Origin: Nereocystis luetkeana
Taxonomy: Eukaryota; Sar; Phaeophyceae; Laminariales; Laminariaceae
DNA length: 64,000 nt
NCBI GenBank assembly: GCA_031213475.1
Contig: JARUPZ010000007.1
Location: forward strand, 6,443,586 to 6,507,585
Reading direction: 5' to 3'
In this document: positions 35,148 through 45,681 of the stretch, one piece after another
Layout of the letters: the number at the start of each line of letters is the position of its first letter
Position numbering within the stretch: the first letter of the stretch is position 1
Made by a program: the position numbers and the translations under genes
The notes under the pieces: model-generated
The model's database searches: none
The model's input: only the letters and a program-made list of their open reading frames with translations
What the model was told of the DNA's origin: nothing

Positions 35148-35627
35148 CCCTCCTCCCCAAAACGTGCTATCATCTGACCCTCAGACACCATAACTCTCTG
35201 CTGTACCTCCTCCCCGTTCTTGAAAAATACCATCAAGCACTTTAGGACTACTGCTGCTGCTGCTAATACGAAACGTGACTGACGGGGGGCCTGCAGCCCA
35301 TCCCTGCTGCTGAGCTCGAGCGTAGTCCTGCGGGAATTGCTCTGTGGACTGGACGGTGCTGCTCCTCAGCTTGTTCTCCTGGGCTTGCTCTCGTTCTCCG
35401 TCTGTTCTTGATTTTTCCTCGCGGTTGGCGGCACGATCCTCTTCCGGGCTTGAGAAGGTTTAGCAATCTGGGAGAAGGGATCTTTAATGATGTTTTTAAC
35501 TCGGAAAATGGGTCGCGTGGTCTACGCTTCGGAATCGTCGTCCGCAACTGAGAAATTTCCTGGTTCGATGCAAACGCGGCGCAGCCGCGTTCATAGCGAT
35601 TTTTGTCCCGTTTTGGCTGCGGTTTGG

Positions 35628-35680
35628 GGTCAGGGTTAGGGTTAGGGTTCGGGTTAGAGTCAGGGGTTGGGTTGGGTCTT
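35628..35680. repeat. Short degenerate TTAGGG-like tract
   Basis: GGTTAGGGTTAGGGTTCGGG followed by variants, inside the internal region of the copia element. Another small tract lies at 31948-31980. Confidence 0.7.
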
Positions 35681-35924
35681 CGCCCGTACCTTGATCCCAA
35701 CAGGAACCAAAACGCCTGAACAGCCTACCGACCTAAAGATCCCTTCTCCCAGATTGTTAAAGGTCCTCCCGGGCTTTGATCAGTCCTCCTGCGGCGTAAC
35801 TAGCGAAACTCGCTTCAATCGCATTCTGAGTTTCCTCGGGGAGGTCCGCGATGATCGACGGGTCCATCTTGCAACCCTTACACAAGTTATCTTTGATATA
35901 TCAATTGCATCTTGCTAGCTAGCA

Positions 35925-36310
35925 TAATCGATCACCTCGTGTAATGGGTTGCCTCGGTTAGGAGGGGCAGTGAGTGAACACCCGGGAGTTTGCCATGAGG
36001 CCAGAGAGAACATGTTGGACCAGGTGTATATTAGAAACCACCAAAGATGAAGTGAACGAAGGGGGGCTATCCCTTCGTCCCAGGATCCCATAAAAAGGTA
36101 TCCAGATGATGTTTATACCAAAACCCATTCAGGAAATCATAAATCCCGCCGCATATTAAATAATTTCCAGTTATTACACAAATCATACGTATCCGCACGA
36201 TTAGACACATCAGCCTGGCGGAATATCCACTTGTACAAATCACACGTATCCCCGATTAGACACATCAGACAAGTATGTGTGCGACTTATGACGAACGGTT
36301 ATGACCAACA
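35925..36310 (-). repeat. 5' LTR of the copia element
   Basis: Upstream LTR in element orientation. The outer edge abuts GTATA at 36311-36315. The sequence just inside, TGCTAGCTAGCAAGATGC, is where a primer-binding site would be; I do not recognise the tRNA. Confidence 0.9.
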
Positions 36311-36654
36311 GTATAACACCTTCACATCTGGAGTCACATAGCAGGCTTCCCCGCCCGACGCCCCCCTCCCCGCCACCCACGGTTCTCGTACCTTCACTCT
36401 ATTTTTTTAACGCGAAAGAGAGAAGAGAATTAATTCAGCCCTTAATTTCTGCCCTCCTCGTCGCTATACGCGCTCAGGACGGTACTATACCTGGTACCAA
36501 TATGGTATATGATAAGGAACATTCAGGTAGTGACATCAATATTATGTAAGAAGCGGTCCTTACGTTTCCGTCCAGTAGAAAAGAGTGGTGCCTGGCAGCT
36601 ATTAATAGTATCTTAGGGGTAAGGCCATATGGGCTCGTAGATGCCTGTACAGTG

Positions 36655-36882
36655 TGGTATAATTATTGCTCTTATTACTATTATATTACTATTATTACTA
36701 TTATGATTATATTATATGATTATGATGATGTGATTTTATGTATGATTATGATTATGATTCTGATTCTGATTCTGATTATGATTATGATTGTGATTGTGAT
36801 TATGACTCTGATTATTATGCTTATGCTTATGATTATGATTATGATTATGCTTATGATGATGATGATGATGATGATTATTATG

Positions 36883-36929
<47 letters not shown>

Positions 36930-36944
36930 CATTATTATTGGGCT
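36655..36944. repeat. TTA/ATG-type trinucleotide and related array
   Basis: ATTACT, GATTATGATTCTG and pure ATT runs over about 290 bp. It ends directly at CTTGCCATCCGACAATGTG of family H. Confidence 0.95.
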
Positions 36945-37040
36945 TGCCATCCGACAATGTGCAGCATGATGAGCTTCAACGTTGATCACTCAAAACACTC
37001 CCGATAGAAGAAATTCCCGCAAACAGAAAGGAAACCTACT
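36945..37040 (-). repeat. Family H copy at the trinucleotide array
   Basis: CTTGCCATCCGACAATGTGC, then GATCACTCAAAACACTCCCG and AGAAATTCCCGC. Same block at 51780-51870, 54225-54300 and 54545-54620, each touching a trinucleotide array. Confidence 0.7.
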
Positions 37041-37074
37041 AGTAACTACAGTACTTCAGTATTTCGACCACTAC

Positions 37075-37180
37075 CTCGGAAGACTATATTAAATAGGACC
37101 TACGGTACACACAAACATCTATATATTTCGCTATTTTTACGAACGCGGTATTTGGTCCCATTTACTATGGTCCCCCGTAA
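37075..37180. mobile_element. MITE family A copy 9
   Basis: Left end degraded (TCGGAAGACTATA), right end intact (CTATGGTCCCCCGTAA), followed by TA. Confidence 0.8.
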
Positions 37181-37230
37181 TACGTACTACACGGTGGGTA
37201 AAGCCTTTCGGGCGGACATAAACTAAAGAT

Positions 37231-38205
37231 ATTATGACGACTGATTGGGGATGGAGCATATACCACCACTCGTCATCAAAGCGGCAGGCCAGAGGTATAA
37301 GCAGACGACCCAGTTCTTATACCTAGGCGGCATTATCCACGAAAACGCTGACCTCTCGCTCGAAATCGACCGACGGATCCGCCTCATGCGAGCATGCCTC
37401 AAACTGTTCTGCCCGGAGTTGTATGATAGGACGACCGCCCGCCCCCTTAGCCTTAAAGTCCGAATGCTGAAGGCCGAGGTGATTGAGACCCTGCTGTACG
37501 CGGGTGTGTGACGTGGACCCTCAGCGCCGAACACTTTGCCAAGCTTCGAACGGCTCACCACCGAGTCCTGTTGCGAGTCATTGGTTTCCAGCGCCGACTT
37601 CGTACTGACCATGCCATCCTCTCATACGCGAAGGCCCTCAAGATGACACGTTGCGAGAGCATCTCGAAACGACCATTCGTAAACGGCGGCTCTTGTTCGT
37701 GGGGGGCGTCGCACGGCAAAGCAAGGACCGCGATTACCCAGCCGGGTAATGTTCGGGACGATAGCTGGTGGGGAGAACCCGAGACCAGGCGGACAGTGTG
37801 TAAGACTTGGCATAGATGCATAGTCGAAGACCTTAGGGAGTTCCGAGCCACCGAAGGGTCAACAGAAGTTGTTGCCCCCTTGGTGTTTGGAGTTGAGACC
37901 GCGTTGTGGTCCACTGCAGCCGAAAAGGCGGGGAAGTGGTACCGGGGGATCCTTGAAGCAGCCGAACGGTTCATGGTGAGGTGGCACGAGGCTGAGGCTA
38001 AGATGAGTAGGCAGCGCCGCTCATCCGCCGTGGGTGGTGTCCAAGAGAATGGGGAGAGGGGGTGCAACAGGAGGAGTGGCAGAAAACCCGACCAAGGAAA
38101 TGCGGAGAGGGGGGGGGGCAGGAGGAGTAGAAGGGAAACTGCGGTGGTAGACGAAAGTAGGAAGGCGATGGCAGGCAGGGTAGCAAGGCACCAGACCGAC
38201 TAAGA
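37231..38205 (+). pseudogene. LINE reverse transcriptase C-terminal part, 5'-truncated
   Basis: The first frame (37245-37511) carries FLYLGGIIHENADLSLEIDR and LKAEVIETLLYAGV. A second frame (37508-38203) continues TWTLSAEHFAKLRTAHHRVL. This is the YLGS-I...EI-x-RR, LLYG-x-ETWTL pattern of the region after the LINE reverse transcriptase catalytic core. A frameshift at about 37510 and others near 37670 and 37870 break it. A Gly/Arg-rich tail ends ARHQTD then a stop. The endonuclease and catalytic core are absent. Confidence 0.8.
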
Positions 38206-38845
38206 GAAGTAGAACATATGACCATACTATTAATACTAGTGCCACCAACTGGTGCAGCTGGTTCGAACGTGGTCTTCCCTTGTCTTCCCTTTTGTTTTGT
38301 TTTTTTTCTTTCTTGCGCTGATTCCCCGTGATTCTCGTTGTTTTTCTTTCTCTTCCTTTTTTTATTGATAACCCGTATTGAAGGAGTCGTGTGGCGTGGT
38401 TGGATGACGAACCTGCTCTGCTCGTTTCGTATTGTCTGACGCCAAGGGGTTGAGCATAGTTGACGAACGCAGGGCGGAGACGGCAGCCTGGGTCGCAAGG
38501 TACCAGGCGGATTAGTAGGGAGAACCTGGCTATACTACTCGTACCACAAACTGCTGCCGCCACACCTAGAGGGTGCTTTGGGCTTTGGCCTGCCAGTTAT
38601 TTTTCCCTTTGTTATTTTTTCCTTGGTTCTTCGTCTTACTCTGTGTACAAGGAGCGGTGTTTTTGTTATTTCTTCTTTTTTCTTTTCTTTCCAGCTCGTT
38701 CTTTTTCAAGTGTTGGCCACCTCGCCTGCGGGGGGGGGGCACGACAGATTGCTTCTTCTAGTTTTTTTTTCTTTCATTTTTTTTTCTTTTTTCTTTTTTT
38801 TTATTTCGATTTGTCTTCTAAGTTTTTTGTGTTCTCTTTGATACC
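38206..38845 (+). mobile_element. LINE 3' region and second LINE 3' end
   Basis: T-rich untranslated tail of the preceding copy. Then at about 38440-38516 comes another related C-terminus (AWVARYQAD then stop). T-rich DNA follows, with a CGGGGGGGGG run near 38731. Position 38228-38235 holds TATTAATA, absent from the sibling copy at about 40272. Confidence 0.6.
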
Positions 38846-38849
38846 TGGT

Positions 38850-39045
38850 ATGTGTGTGTGCTCTTCACATTAAACCGTCCTTTCTACCCGTCGACATCCA
38901 GCACGACCAGTGTCCGTGCCGATTCTTCAACCCTAGAAGAGATACAAGTTCTGTGGTCACAAAGCTACGCCACAGAGATACTACGTTGCCACGTACCAGT
39001 ATGCAGTAATGGGCAATGCAATGCCATGTCATCATACTAGATGTA
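38850..39045 (+). repeat. M module, copy 1
   Basis: Runs from TGTGTGTGCTCTTCACATTA through CTACCCGTCGACATCCAGCA to GCCACGTACCAG. Two overlapping frames are open in most copies. Preceded by TACCTGGTA. Confidence 0.7.
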
Positions 39046-39788
39046 CTTCCGTTCCCCTCGCTGCCTCGGCAAGGAATGCTGCGAGGCATGCCCTATCAGG
39101 CTGATAGCGAGTGGGGTAGGTCTTTCTGGCGGGTGTAAGGCCGGACTCACCCTCAAGGAGTGATACCTTCTTGCTGCTGCCTATGGCCGCGAGGCTCAGG
39201 CGGCAGTAGAGTTGGGTCGTACGTGGTGCGTGACAGGCACGGAGACCTACGATTCGCGCGTCTTTTTAGGCAGCTGCGGCAGAGCAGCAATGCTCAATCG
39301 GGGTGTCCGTGCGCGGAGGCAGGCGCCACCACAGGCCACACTACGGCACAGTCTATTGCGCCGGTAGGAGGCTGGATTCGACGACGAGGGAGGAGGGAGA
39401 CTGAGCGTCGACGTGCGGGGAAGAGACGGATTGACCTCCCCCTGCGCGAGAATTTTTATTTTCCAGATCAGAACCGCAAGTGCGAGGAGCATTTTGTTTT
39501 TCAGGATGACGGAGAAAGGGAAACGACTGGAAGGGAATGACAACGAGTGCACGCGCAAAGGAGCGGGTGGATTGGGCCAAGGCGATGATGCGGCCATGAA
39601 GAGCGGCAGGAAGACGGTGCATGGAGACCCATGATCTGCGCGCACACTATCATCACCAGAGAAGCAGTCATAGTTTGTTTTTTCCTGGTATTGTTCTTCA
39701 CGAGGCAGAATAGTATCTACCCGTACTTGTTATAAACGTCGTCACTAGTCTTATTAGTTAAACGAGTTGTATACCCTTCATCATGGGG
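39046..39788. repeat. Long inverted repeat, left arm
   Basis: Nearly identical reverse complement of 43771-44503; shared landmarks are GCGAGGCATGCCCTATCAGG, GGACAGGCACGGAGACC-type sequence near 39232 and GGAAACGACTGGAAGGGAA. It encodes a 126-aa plus-strand frame that is disrupted nowhere in either arm, but I recognise no family. Confidence 0.85.
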
Positions 39789-39789
39789 A

Positions 39790-40258
39790 ATAACGATTAC
39801 CCAGTCGGGTAATGTTCGGGACGATAGCTGGTGGGGAGAACCCGAGACCAGGCGGACAGTGTAAGACTTGGCATAGATGCATAGTCGAAGACCTTAGGGA
39901 GTTCCGAGCCACCGAAGGGTCAACGGAAGTTGCCCCCTTGGTGTTTGGAGTTGAGACCGCGTTGTGGTCCACTGCAGCCAAAAAGGCGGGGAAGTGGTAC
40001 CGGGGGATCCTTGAAGCAGCCGAACGGTTCATAGTGAGGTGGCACGAGGCTGAGGCTGAGATGAGTAGGCAGCGCCGCGCATCCGCCGTGGATGGTGCCC
40101 AAGGGAACGGAGGGGGAGGGGGCAACAGGAGAAGTGGCAGAAAGCCCGACCGAGGGAATGCGGAGAGGGGGGGGAACAGGAGGGGTAAAAGGGGAACGGC
40201 GGTAGACGAAAGTAGGAAGGAGATGGCAAACAGGGTAGCAAGGCACCAAGTCGACTAG
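39790..40258 (+). pseudogene. LINE C-terminal fragment, strongly 5'-truncated
   Basis: 148 codons matching the tail of the 37231-38205 copy (KTWHRCIVEDLREFRATEG) and ending ANRVARHQVD. It starts abruptly at the edge of the long inverted repeat. Confidence 0.75.
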
Positions 40259-40454
40259 GAAGTAGAACATGACCGTACTACTAGTGCTACCAACCGGTGC
40301 AGCTGGTTCGAACGTGGTCTTCCCTTGTCTTCTCTTCTTGTTTTTGTTTTTTTTTCTTTCTTGCGCTGACTCTCCGTGATTTTCATATTATTTTTTTCTC
40401 TTCCTCTTTCTCTTCTGATTAATAAGCCGTAGTGAAGGAGCCGTGTGGCGTGGT

Positions 40455-40935
40455 TGGAAGACGAACCTGCTCTGCTCGTTTCGTATTGTCTGACGTCAAG
40501 GGGCTGGGCATAGTTAGTTGACGAACGCAGGGCGGAGACGGCAGTCTGGGTAGCAAGGTACCAGGCGGATTAGCAGGGAGAACCTGGCTATACTACTCGT
40601 ACCACAAACTGCTGCCGCCACCTGGAAGGTGCTTTGGGTCTTGGTCTGCCTGCTATTTCCCCTTTGTTATTTTTCCTTGTTACTTTTTTCCTTGGTTCTT
40701 TGTCTTACTCTGTTTACAAGCAGTGGTGTTTTTTTCTTATTTATTTATTTTTTTCTTTCTTTTCTCCAGCTCGTTCTTTTTCAAGTGTTGGCCACCTCGC
40801 CTGCGGGGGGGGGGCACGACAGATTGTTTCTCTTAGATTTTGCTTTCAATTTTCTTCTTTTTCTCTTCCGATTTGTCTACCTTGTTTTTGTTTCTCTTTG
40901 ATTGTTTCTTTTCGTTTCACTATTTCATAGATTGC
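40455..40935. repeat. Fold-back arm 1 (LINE 3' tail)
   Basis: Inverted copy at 41158-41620 with a 220-bp spacer. Landmarks ACGAACCTGCTCTGCTCG and GTTGGCCACCTCGCCTGCGG occur in both arms in opposite orientation. Confidence 0.85.
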
Positions 40936-41150
40936 GTATGTCGTGCCTGTCGTATCTAGTATGATGACATGGCTTTGCATTGCCCACTGCAGTGCACACT
41001 GCACACGTGGCAACGTAGTATCTCTGTGGCGTAGCTTTGTGACCACAGAACTTGTATCTCTTCTAGGATTGAAGAATCGGCACGGACACTGGTTGTGCTG
41101 GATGTCGACGGGTAGAAAGAACGGTTTAATGTGAAGAACACACACACACA
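40936..41150 (-). repeat. M module, copy 2 (spacer of the fold-back)
   Basis: Minus-strand version of the M module, including GGATGTCGACGGGTAGAAAG. It also carries CGTATCTAGTATGATGACAT, the uninterrupted form of the site that holds TATTAATA at 62281. Confidence 0.75.
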
Positions 41151-41157
41151 CAGTCAC

Positions 41158-41620
41158 GACATACACAATCCATGAAATAGATAAACGAAAGAAAACAATC
41201 AAAGAGAAAACAAAAACAAAGTAGACAAATCGAAAGAGAAAAAGAAAAAAATGAAAGCAAAAACTAGAAGAAACAATCTGTCGTGCCCCCCCCCCCCCGC
41301 AGGCGAGGTGGCCAACACTTGAAAAAGAACGAGCTGGAAAGAAAAGAAAAAAATAACAAAAACACCACTGCTTGTAAACAGAGTAAGACAAAGAACCAAG
41401 GAAAAAAATAACAAAGGGAAAAATAACAGGCAGATCAACCCCAAAGCACCCTCCAGGTGGCGGCAGCAGTTTGTGGTACGAGTAGCATAGCCAGGTTCCC
41501 CCTGCTAATCCGCCTGGTACCTTGCGACCCAGACTGCCGTCTCCGCCCTGCGTTCGTCAACTATGCCCAGCCCCTTGGTGTCAGACAATACGAAACGAGC
41601 AGAGCAGGTTCGTCATCCAA
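41158..41620. repeat. Fold-back arm 2
   Basis: Reverse complement of 40455-40935. Confidence 0.85.
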
Positions 41621-41629
41621 CCGATATGT

Positions 41630-42150
41630 TTCCTTTCGTTTCTCTATTTCATAGAATGTGTATGTCGTGCCTGTCGTACCTACTATGATGACATGGCTTT
41701 GCAGTGCCCACTGCTGTGCTTACTGCATACCTGGTACATACATACGTGGCAACGTGGTATATCTTGACTTTATTTGCAAAAATAAAAAAAGGGATTCAAT
41801 TGCTGAGAGCGCCTTGCAGCGTGGGTAGGCACAATTCGATGCGAGTCGACGAGGGAAGAAAAGGCTGAAATCTTCTCGCGATAAAAACGAAGGCACGTAC
41901 CGTAGCGGGAAGGGGGGAGAAGAGCCTGCTATGTGACCCCGGATCTGAGTTACGAGTTGGAAGGAGAGAGAATAAGATGTGCGAAGATAATGAATGGGAT
42001 GGAAAAAAAAAAAAAAAAAAAAACTGTGGCGTAGCTTTGTAACCACAGAACTTGTATCTCTTCTAGGATTGAAGAATCGGCACGGACACTGGTTGTGCTG
42101 GATGTCGACGGGTAGAAAGGACGGTTGATTGTGAAGAACACACTCACACG
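41630..42150 (-). repeat. M module, copy 3, split by a SINE
   Basis: M sequence at 41630-41762 resumes at 42024-42150 after the SINE. TACCTGGTA near 41731 is an extra segment relative to copy 2. Confidence 0.7.
41763..42023 (+). mobile_element. tRNA-derived SINE, headless copy, inserted in M
   Basis: Body sequence from TTGACTTTATTTGC through GAGAGCGCCTTGCAGCGTGG, ending in 20 A at 42003-42023. The tRNA-like head is missing, as expected of a 5'-truncated insertion. Confidence 0.8.
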
Positions 42151-42785
42151 CGCACAAGAAACACAGAAAATATCTGCTTCACTGACGAAGCAACATGAAG
42201 CAAGGAGAGAGGTGACCTTGCGACACAGGGCAGCTATTCATATTACTTCGACCACCTGTGATTCATATTGTTTTTTTTTTCTGTGATTCACATTTTAAAC
42301 TTTCCGAACTTTATCGAACTGGGTCCCGTTCCTCTGTTCACCCACACCCTCTCTGTCGACCGCCCTGTGTCCCGAAACTTAGATGGTTGAAAATTCTAAG
42401 CTCCTACGACTCGTAACGATCTTGTAATTCCAGGAACGTTCCATATTCTATCAAGCTCACGAGACGGAACACGGAACGCGGTCCACGAACGAACCTGTCA
42501 TACTGACAGCTGTTGTACTGACTGTGTACCGGCCAGCTGGCTGGTAACTTCTCACTTCCGTGCGTAGCAGTCCATACATACATGCCAGATAGATACCAGG
42601 TATATTAATATTCGAAGGTACATTCGAAGGTACACAACAAGTTTACAAGCAAAGTCATTCGATAAAATGGTTGACCTTCATGACTGTCTGTGTGTCTGTG
42701 TACATGTGTACGGGACAAAGGGACAAACGCCACGAGACCATTATTTGGTTGCTCACAGGGCTGATCGGCTTCGGGGTTACAGCTA
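42151..42785. other. No gene supported
   Basis: A/T-rich intergenic DNA with TACCAGGTA at about 42594. No open frame of interest. Confidence 0.35.
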
Positions 42786-42891
42786 TTAACCCTTTTAGAA
42801 CTCCAGTCCCGTTTTGGGGACAAGCACTCAAATTCCAAGTAATTTGTCTCCAATTGTCCCGAAAACGAGACTGCAGTCCTAAAAGGGTTAA
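42786..42891. mobile_element. MITE family B, best TA-flanked copy
   Basis: TTAACCCTTTTAGAACTCCA to CAGTCCTAAAAGGGTTAA with TA at 42784-42785 and 42892-42893. This defines the family's termini and TA target site. Confidence 0.95.
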
Positions 42892-42925
42892 TACAGCCCA
42901 CAGTCCCTCTGACACTAACGACGGT

Positions 42926-43025
42926 GTAACCCTTTTATGACCGCAGTCCCGTTTTGGGGACACACCAGTCAAATTATAAGTGTTTTGTCTCCAAAACGGG
43001 ACTGCGGCACTAAAAAAGGGGTTAA
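42926..43025. mobile_element. MITE family B copy
   Basis: GTAACCCTTTTATGACCGCA to GCACTAAAAAAGGGGTTAA, followed by TA. The left end has lost one T. Confidence 0.9.
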
Positions 43026-43082
43026 TACTGCCGGTGCCCGGTGAAATTCGCTTGGCACAAATGGGATTTACCGTAATGGGAT

Positions 43083-43240
43083 ATGGATTGAATACCCTGG
43101 GCTGTGGGTGATCGATCGGTATTTTACGCCTACGAGTATATATCTTAGTAGGTAATACTTTCGCATTATTAGGCGTCGTCGGCAGCACACGGGTTCGAAT
43201 CTCACGTCGAGCGTTTCCTCCTGAAGAAACGTTTGCGTGT
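43083..43240 (+). repeat. Family F fragment with B-box-like block
   Basis: ACCCTGGGCTGTGGGTGATC, then GGTTCGAATCTCACGTC. Shares these with 24059-24190. Confidence 0.4.
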
Positions 43241-43770
43241 GCGATCCCTGAAGACCTATCTTGTTGTTGTTGTTGTTCTCACATTAACTCTCTGACGAAG
43301 GAGTCCGTGGTCACACAAAGGTGCTGGAGCCCTAGGAAGATCCGAAAAACAAAAAAAAAACGAAAATTCGGCTGCCTCAAAATACACGAGACAGAAAAAG
43401 CGCACACAAGATAAAACCAATGTGCAAAACTGAACTAACATGGCCGCGGGTATATCCTCTCAACTATAATATAGAAGAGTACCCCCGTTCCCACCACTAA
43501 CCAACTCGTGGCTGCTGACTACAGCGGATGCTGTCTGAAGTGCTGCCTGCACCGTACGAAACGCACGGTAGTCGTGAAAACGAAAGAGGGACACACCTGC
43601 CTGCTATCTGGAGTGCTGTCAGAGTGAAGACTCGCGGATATGCAGTGAAAAAAGGAGCAATCGAACCTTACTACCACACGAATATCAACGATCGCCATCT
43701 CTTCCTGGACTGTCTGACACAAAAAGGTGCAGCACAGTTATGATACCACGTCCCTGATAATTGCGTAGGT
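43241..43770. other. No gene supported
   Basis: Short open frames only; nothing recognised. Confidence 0.3.
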
Positions 43771-44503
43771 TATTCCCCATGAAGGGTATACAACTCGTTA
43801 AACTACAAAGAAAGACCAGTGACGGGTACCGGTAGATACTATTCTGCCTCGTGAAGAACAATACCAGGAAAAAACAAACTATGACTGCTTCTCTCGTAAT
43901 GATAGTGTGCGCGCAAATCATGGGTCTCCATGCACCGTCTTCCTGCCGCTCTTCATGGCCGCATCATCGCCTTGGCCCAATCCACCCGCTCCTTTGCGCG
44001 TGCACTCGTTGCCATTCCCTTCCAGTCGTTTCCCTTTCTCCGTCATCCTGAAAAACAAAATGCTCCTCGCACTTGCGGTTCTGATCTGGGAAATAAAAAT
44101 TCTCGCGCAGGGGGAGGTCAATCCGTCTCTTCCCCGCACGTCGACGCTCAGTCTCCCTCCTCCCTCGTCGTCGAATCCAGCCTCCTACCGGCGCAATAGA
44201 CTGTGCCGTAGTGTGGCCTGTGGTGGCGCCTGCCTCCGCGTACGGACACCCCGATTGAGCATTGCTGCTCTGCCGCAGCTGCCTAAAAAGACGCGCGAAT
44301 CGTAGGTCTCCGTGCCTGACGCACCACGTACGACCCAACTCTACTACTGCCGCCTGAGCCTCGCGGCCACAGGCAGCAGCAAGAAGGTATCACTCCTTGA
44401 GGGTGAGTCCGGCCTTACACCCGCCAGAAAGACCTACCCCACTCGCTATCAGCCTGATAGGGCATGCCTCGCAGCATTCCTTGCCGAGGCAGCGAGGGGA
44501 ATG
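43771..44503. repeat. Long inverted repeat, right arm
   Basis: Reverse complement of 39046-39788, with few differences. The arms enclose about 4 kb of LINE, M and SINE sequence. Confidence 0.85.
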
Positions 44504-44585
44504 TCTCCCTGGTTCCCCAGGTATTGAAACGGAGCGGGTAGGTCAGCGTACGTATATGTATGCCCTTAAGATCCCCCGCTGTGCA

Positions 44586-44665
44586 GAGGGGGGGGGGGAA
44601 GTGTTGTGAGGAGTACCCTGGGCTGGGTAATCGATCGGTCTTTTACCCCCATCATAGCTCCAGCT
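44586..44665 (+). repeat. LTR-end-like fragment (family F)
   Basis: A purine run followed by TGTTGTGAGGAGTACCC and GGGCTGGGTAATCGATCGG, parallel to 32363-32448. Confidence 0.45.
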
Positions 44666-44853
44666 TAGTCGGTGACACCTTCACAGACAGCAGCAACCAG
44701 TCAGTGTTTGCTGCACAGTTGTGTGCGGGATATTGCCGGTGCAGGTTACAGTATAGGTAGTGCCGGTGTATTGGCCTGGCACATACACATACTGTACGTG
44801 GTAAATAATATTAATAGTGGATTGATTCAGAAGTACCGCTGTGAGCTTGATTG

Positions 44854-45202
44854 TTTTTTTTTTTTTTTTTTTTTCTCATCCCATTCATTTTCTTCGCACA
44901 TCTTCTTCTCTCTCTCCTTCCAACTCGTAACTCAGATCCGGGGTCACATAGCAGGCTCTTCTCCCCCCTTCCCGCTACGGTACGTGCCTTCATTTTTATC
45001 GCGAGAAGATTTCAGCCTTTTCTTCCCTCGTCGTCGACTCGCATCGAATTGTGCCTACCCACGCTGCAAGGCGCTCTCAACAATTGAATCCCTTTTTTTA
45101 TTTTTGCAAATAAAGTCAAAGCCCGACCCACCTGGGGCTCGAACCCAGGACTCAAACAAGTAGAATTCGAGGTTAACCACTTGAACCACCGGGGCGACCG
45201 GC
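44854..45202 (-). mobile_element. tRNA-derived SINE, full-length copy 2
   Basis: Inverted: 21 T (poly-A tail) at 44854-44874, the conserved body, then the tRNA-like head with CTGGGGCTCGAACCCAG (B box and T arm) and CCACTTGAACCACCGGGGCG (A box side). Confidence 0.85.
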
Positions 45203-45569
45203 TCTGCTTTGAGACGAATAAGCTGTAATTCGACAGACACGTCCTCTCTTTCTTCTGGGGTACAGTTCCACGATTAGTAATACCCTCAGCCGTTCTGAGG
45301 TGAAAAATTAGACTGTTCAGTCGGTGAAGAACCCTCCCTCTAGAGTCTCCCGTTCCAGCGATCCTTCTTCCTCTTCCTTGCTTGCGTTGGGCCACGACCC
45401 CCCCTCCCCCGCGCCTTCCCCCTTCCCCCCCTGTGGACTCCACCATTCCCACGTTTATGATGTCGATAGTTTATTCTGCAGAACAGAAGAAGCGTCTGTG
45501 TAATTTTCCTAGGGCGGCCGGAACTGCTTTTAATTGGCTTCCTTTTGTGCTGGATGTCGACGGGTACTA

Positions 45570-45681
45570 TTACGGGGGACCATAGTTAACAGGACCTATG
45601 GTACACATAAAAACCTACCAGGTATATGTTTAACAATTTTTACCAACAATATTTGGTCCTGTTAACTATGGCCCCCCGTAA
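45570..45681. mobile_element. MITE family A copy 10 with CCAGGTA insertion
   Basis: TTACGGGGGACCATAGTTAA to CTATGGCCCCCCGTAA. Nearly identical to copy 3 except that CCTATATG reads CCTACCAGGTATATG, giving TACCAGGTA at 45616-45624. The left flank is an 18-bp scrap of the M module. Confidence 0.95.

Larger units (their letters stand above)
32572..36310 (-). mobile_element. Copia-type LTR retrotransposon, non-autonomous
   Basis: LTRs of 372 bp (32572-32943) and 386 bp (35925-36310) are nearly identical in sequence. The element is flanked by a 5-bp target duplication GTATA (32567-32571 and 36311-36315). In element orientation the LTR starts TGTTGGTCATAACCG and ends GATTGATTA. The 3' LTR is preceded by a purine-rich CTAGGGAGGC. 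Only Gag and a protease start are encoded; integrase, reverse transcriptase and RNase H are missing, which explains the 3.7-kb length. Movement would need enzymes from a full-length relative. Confidence 0.9.

Noticed and set aside
35628-35680. A telomere or interstitial telomere
   Set aside because: Only a few degenerate TTAGGG-like units, and they lie inside the copia element; the flanking DNA continues normally on both sides.
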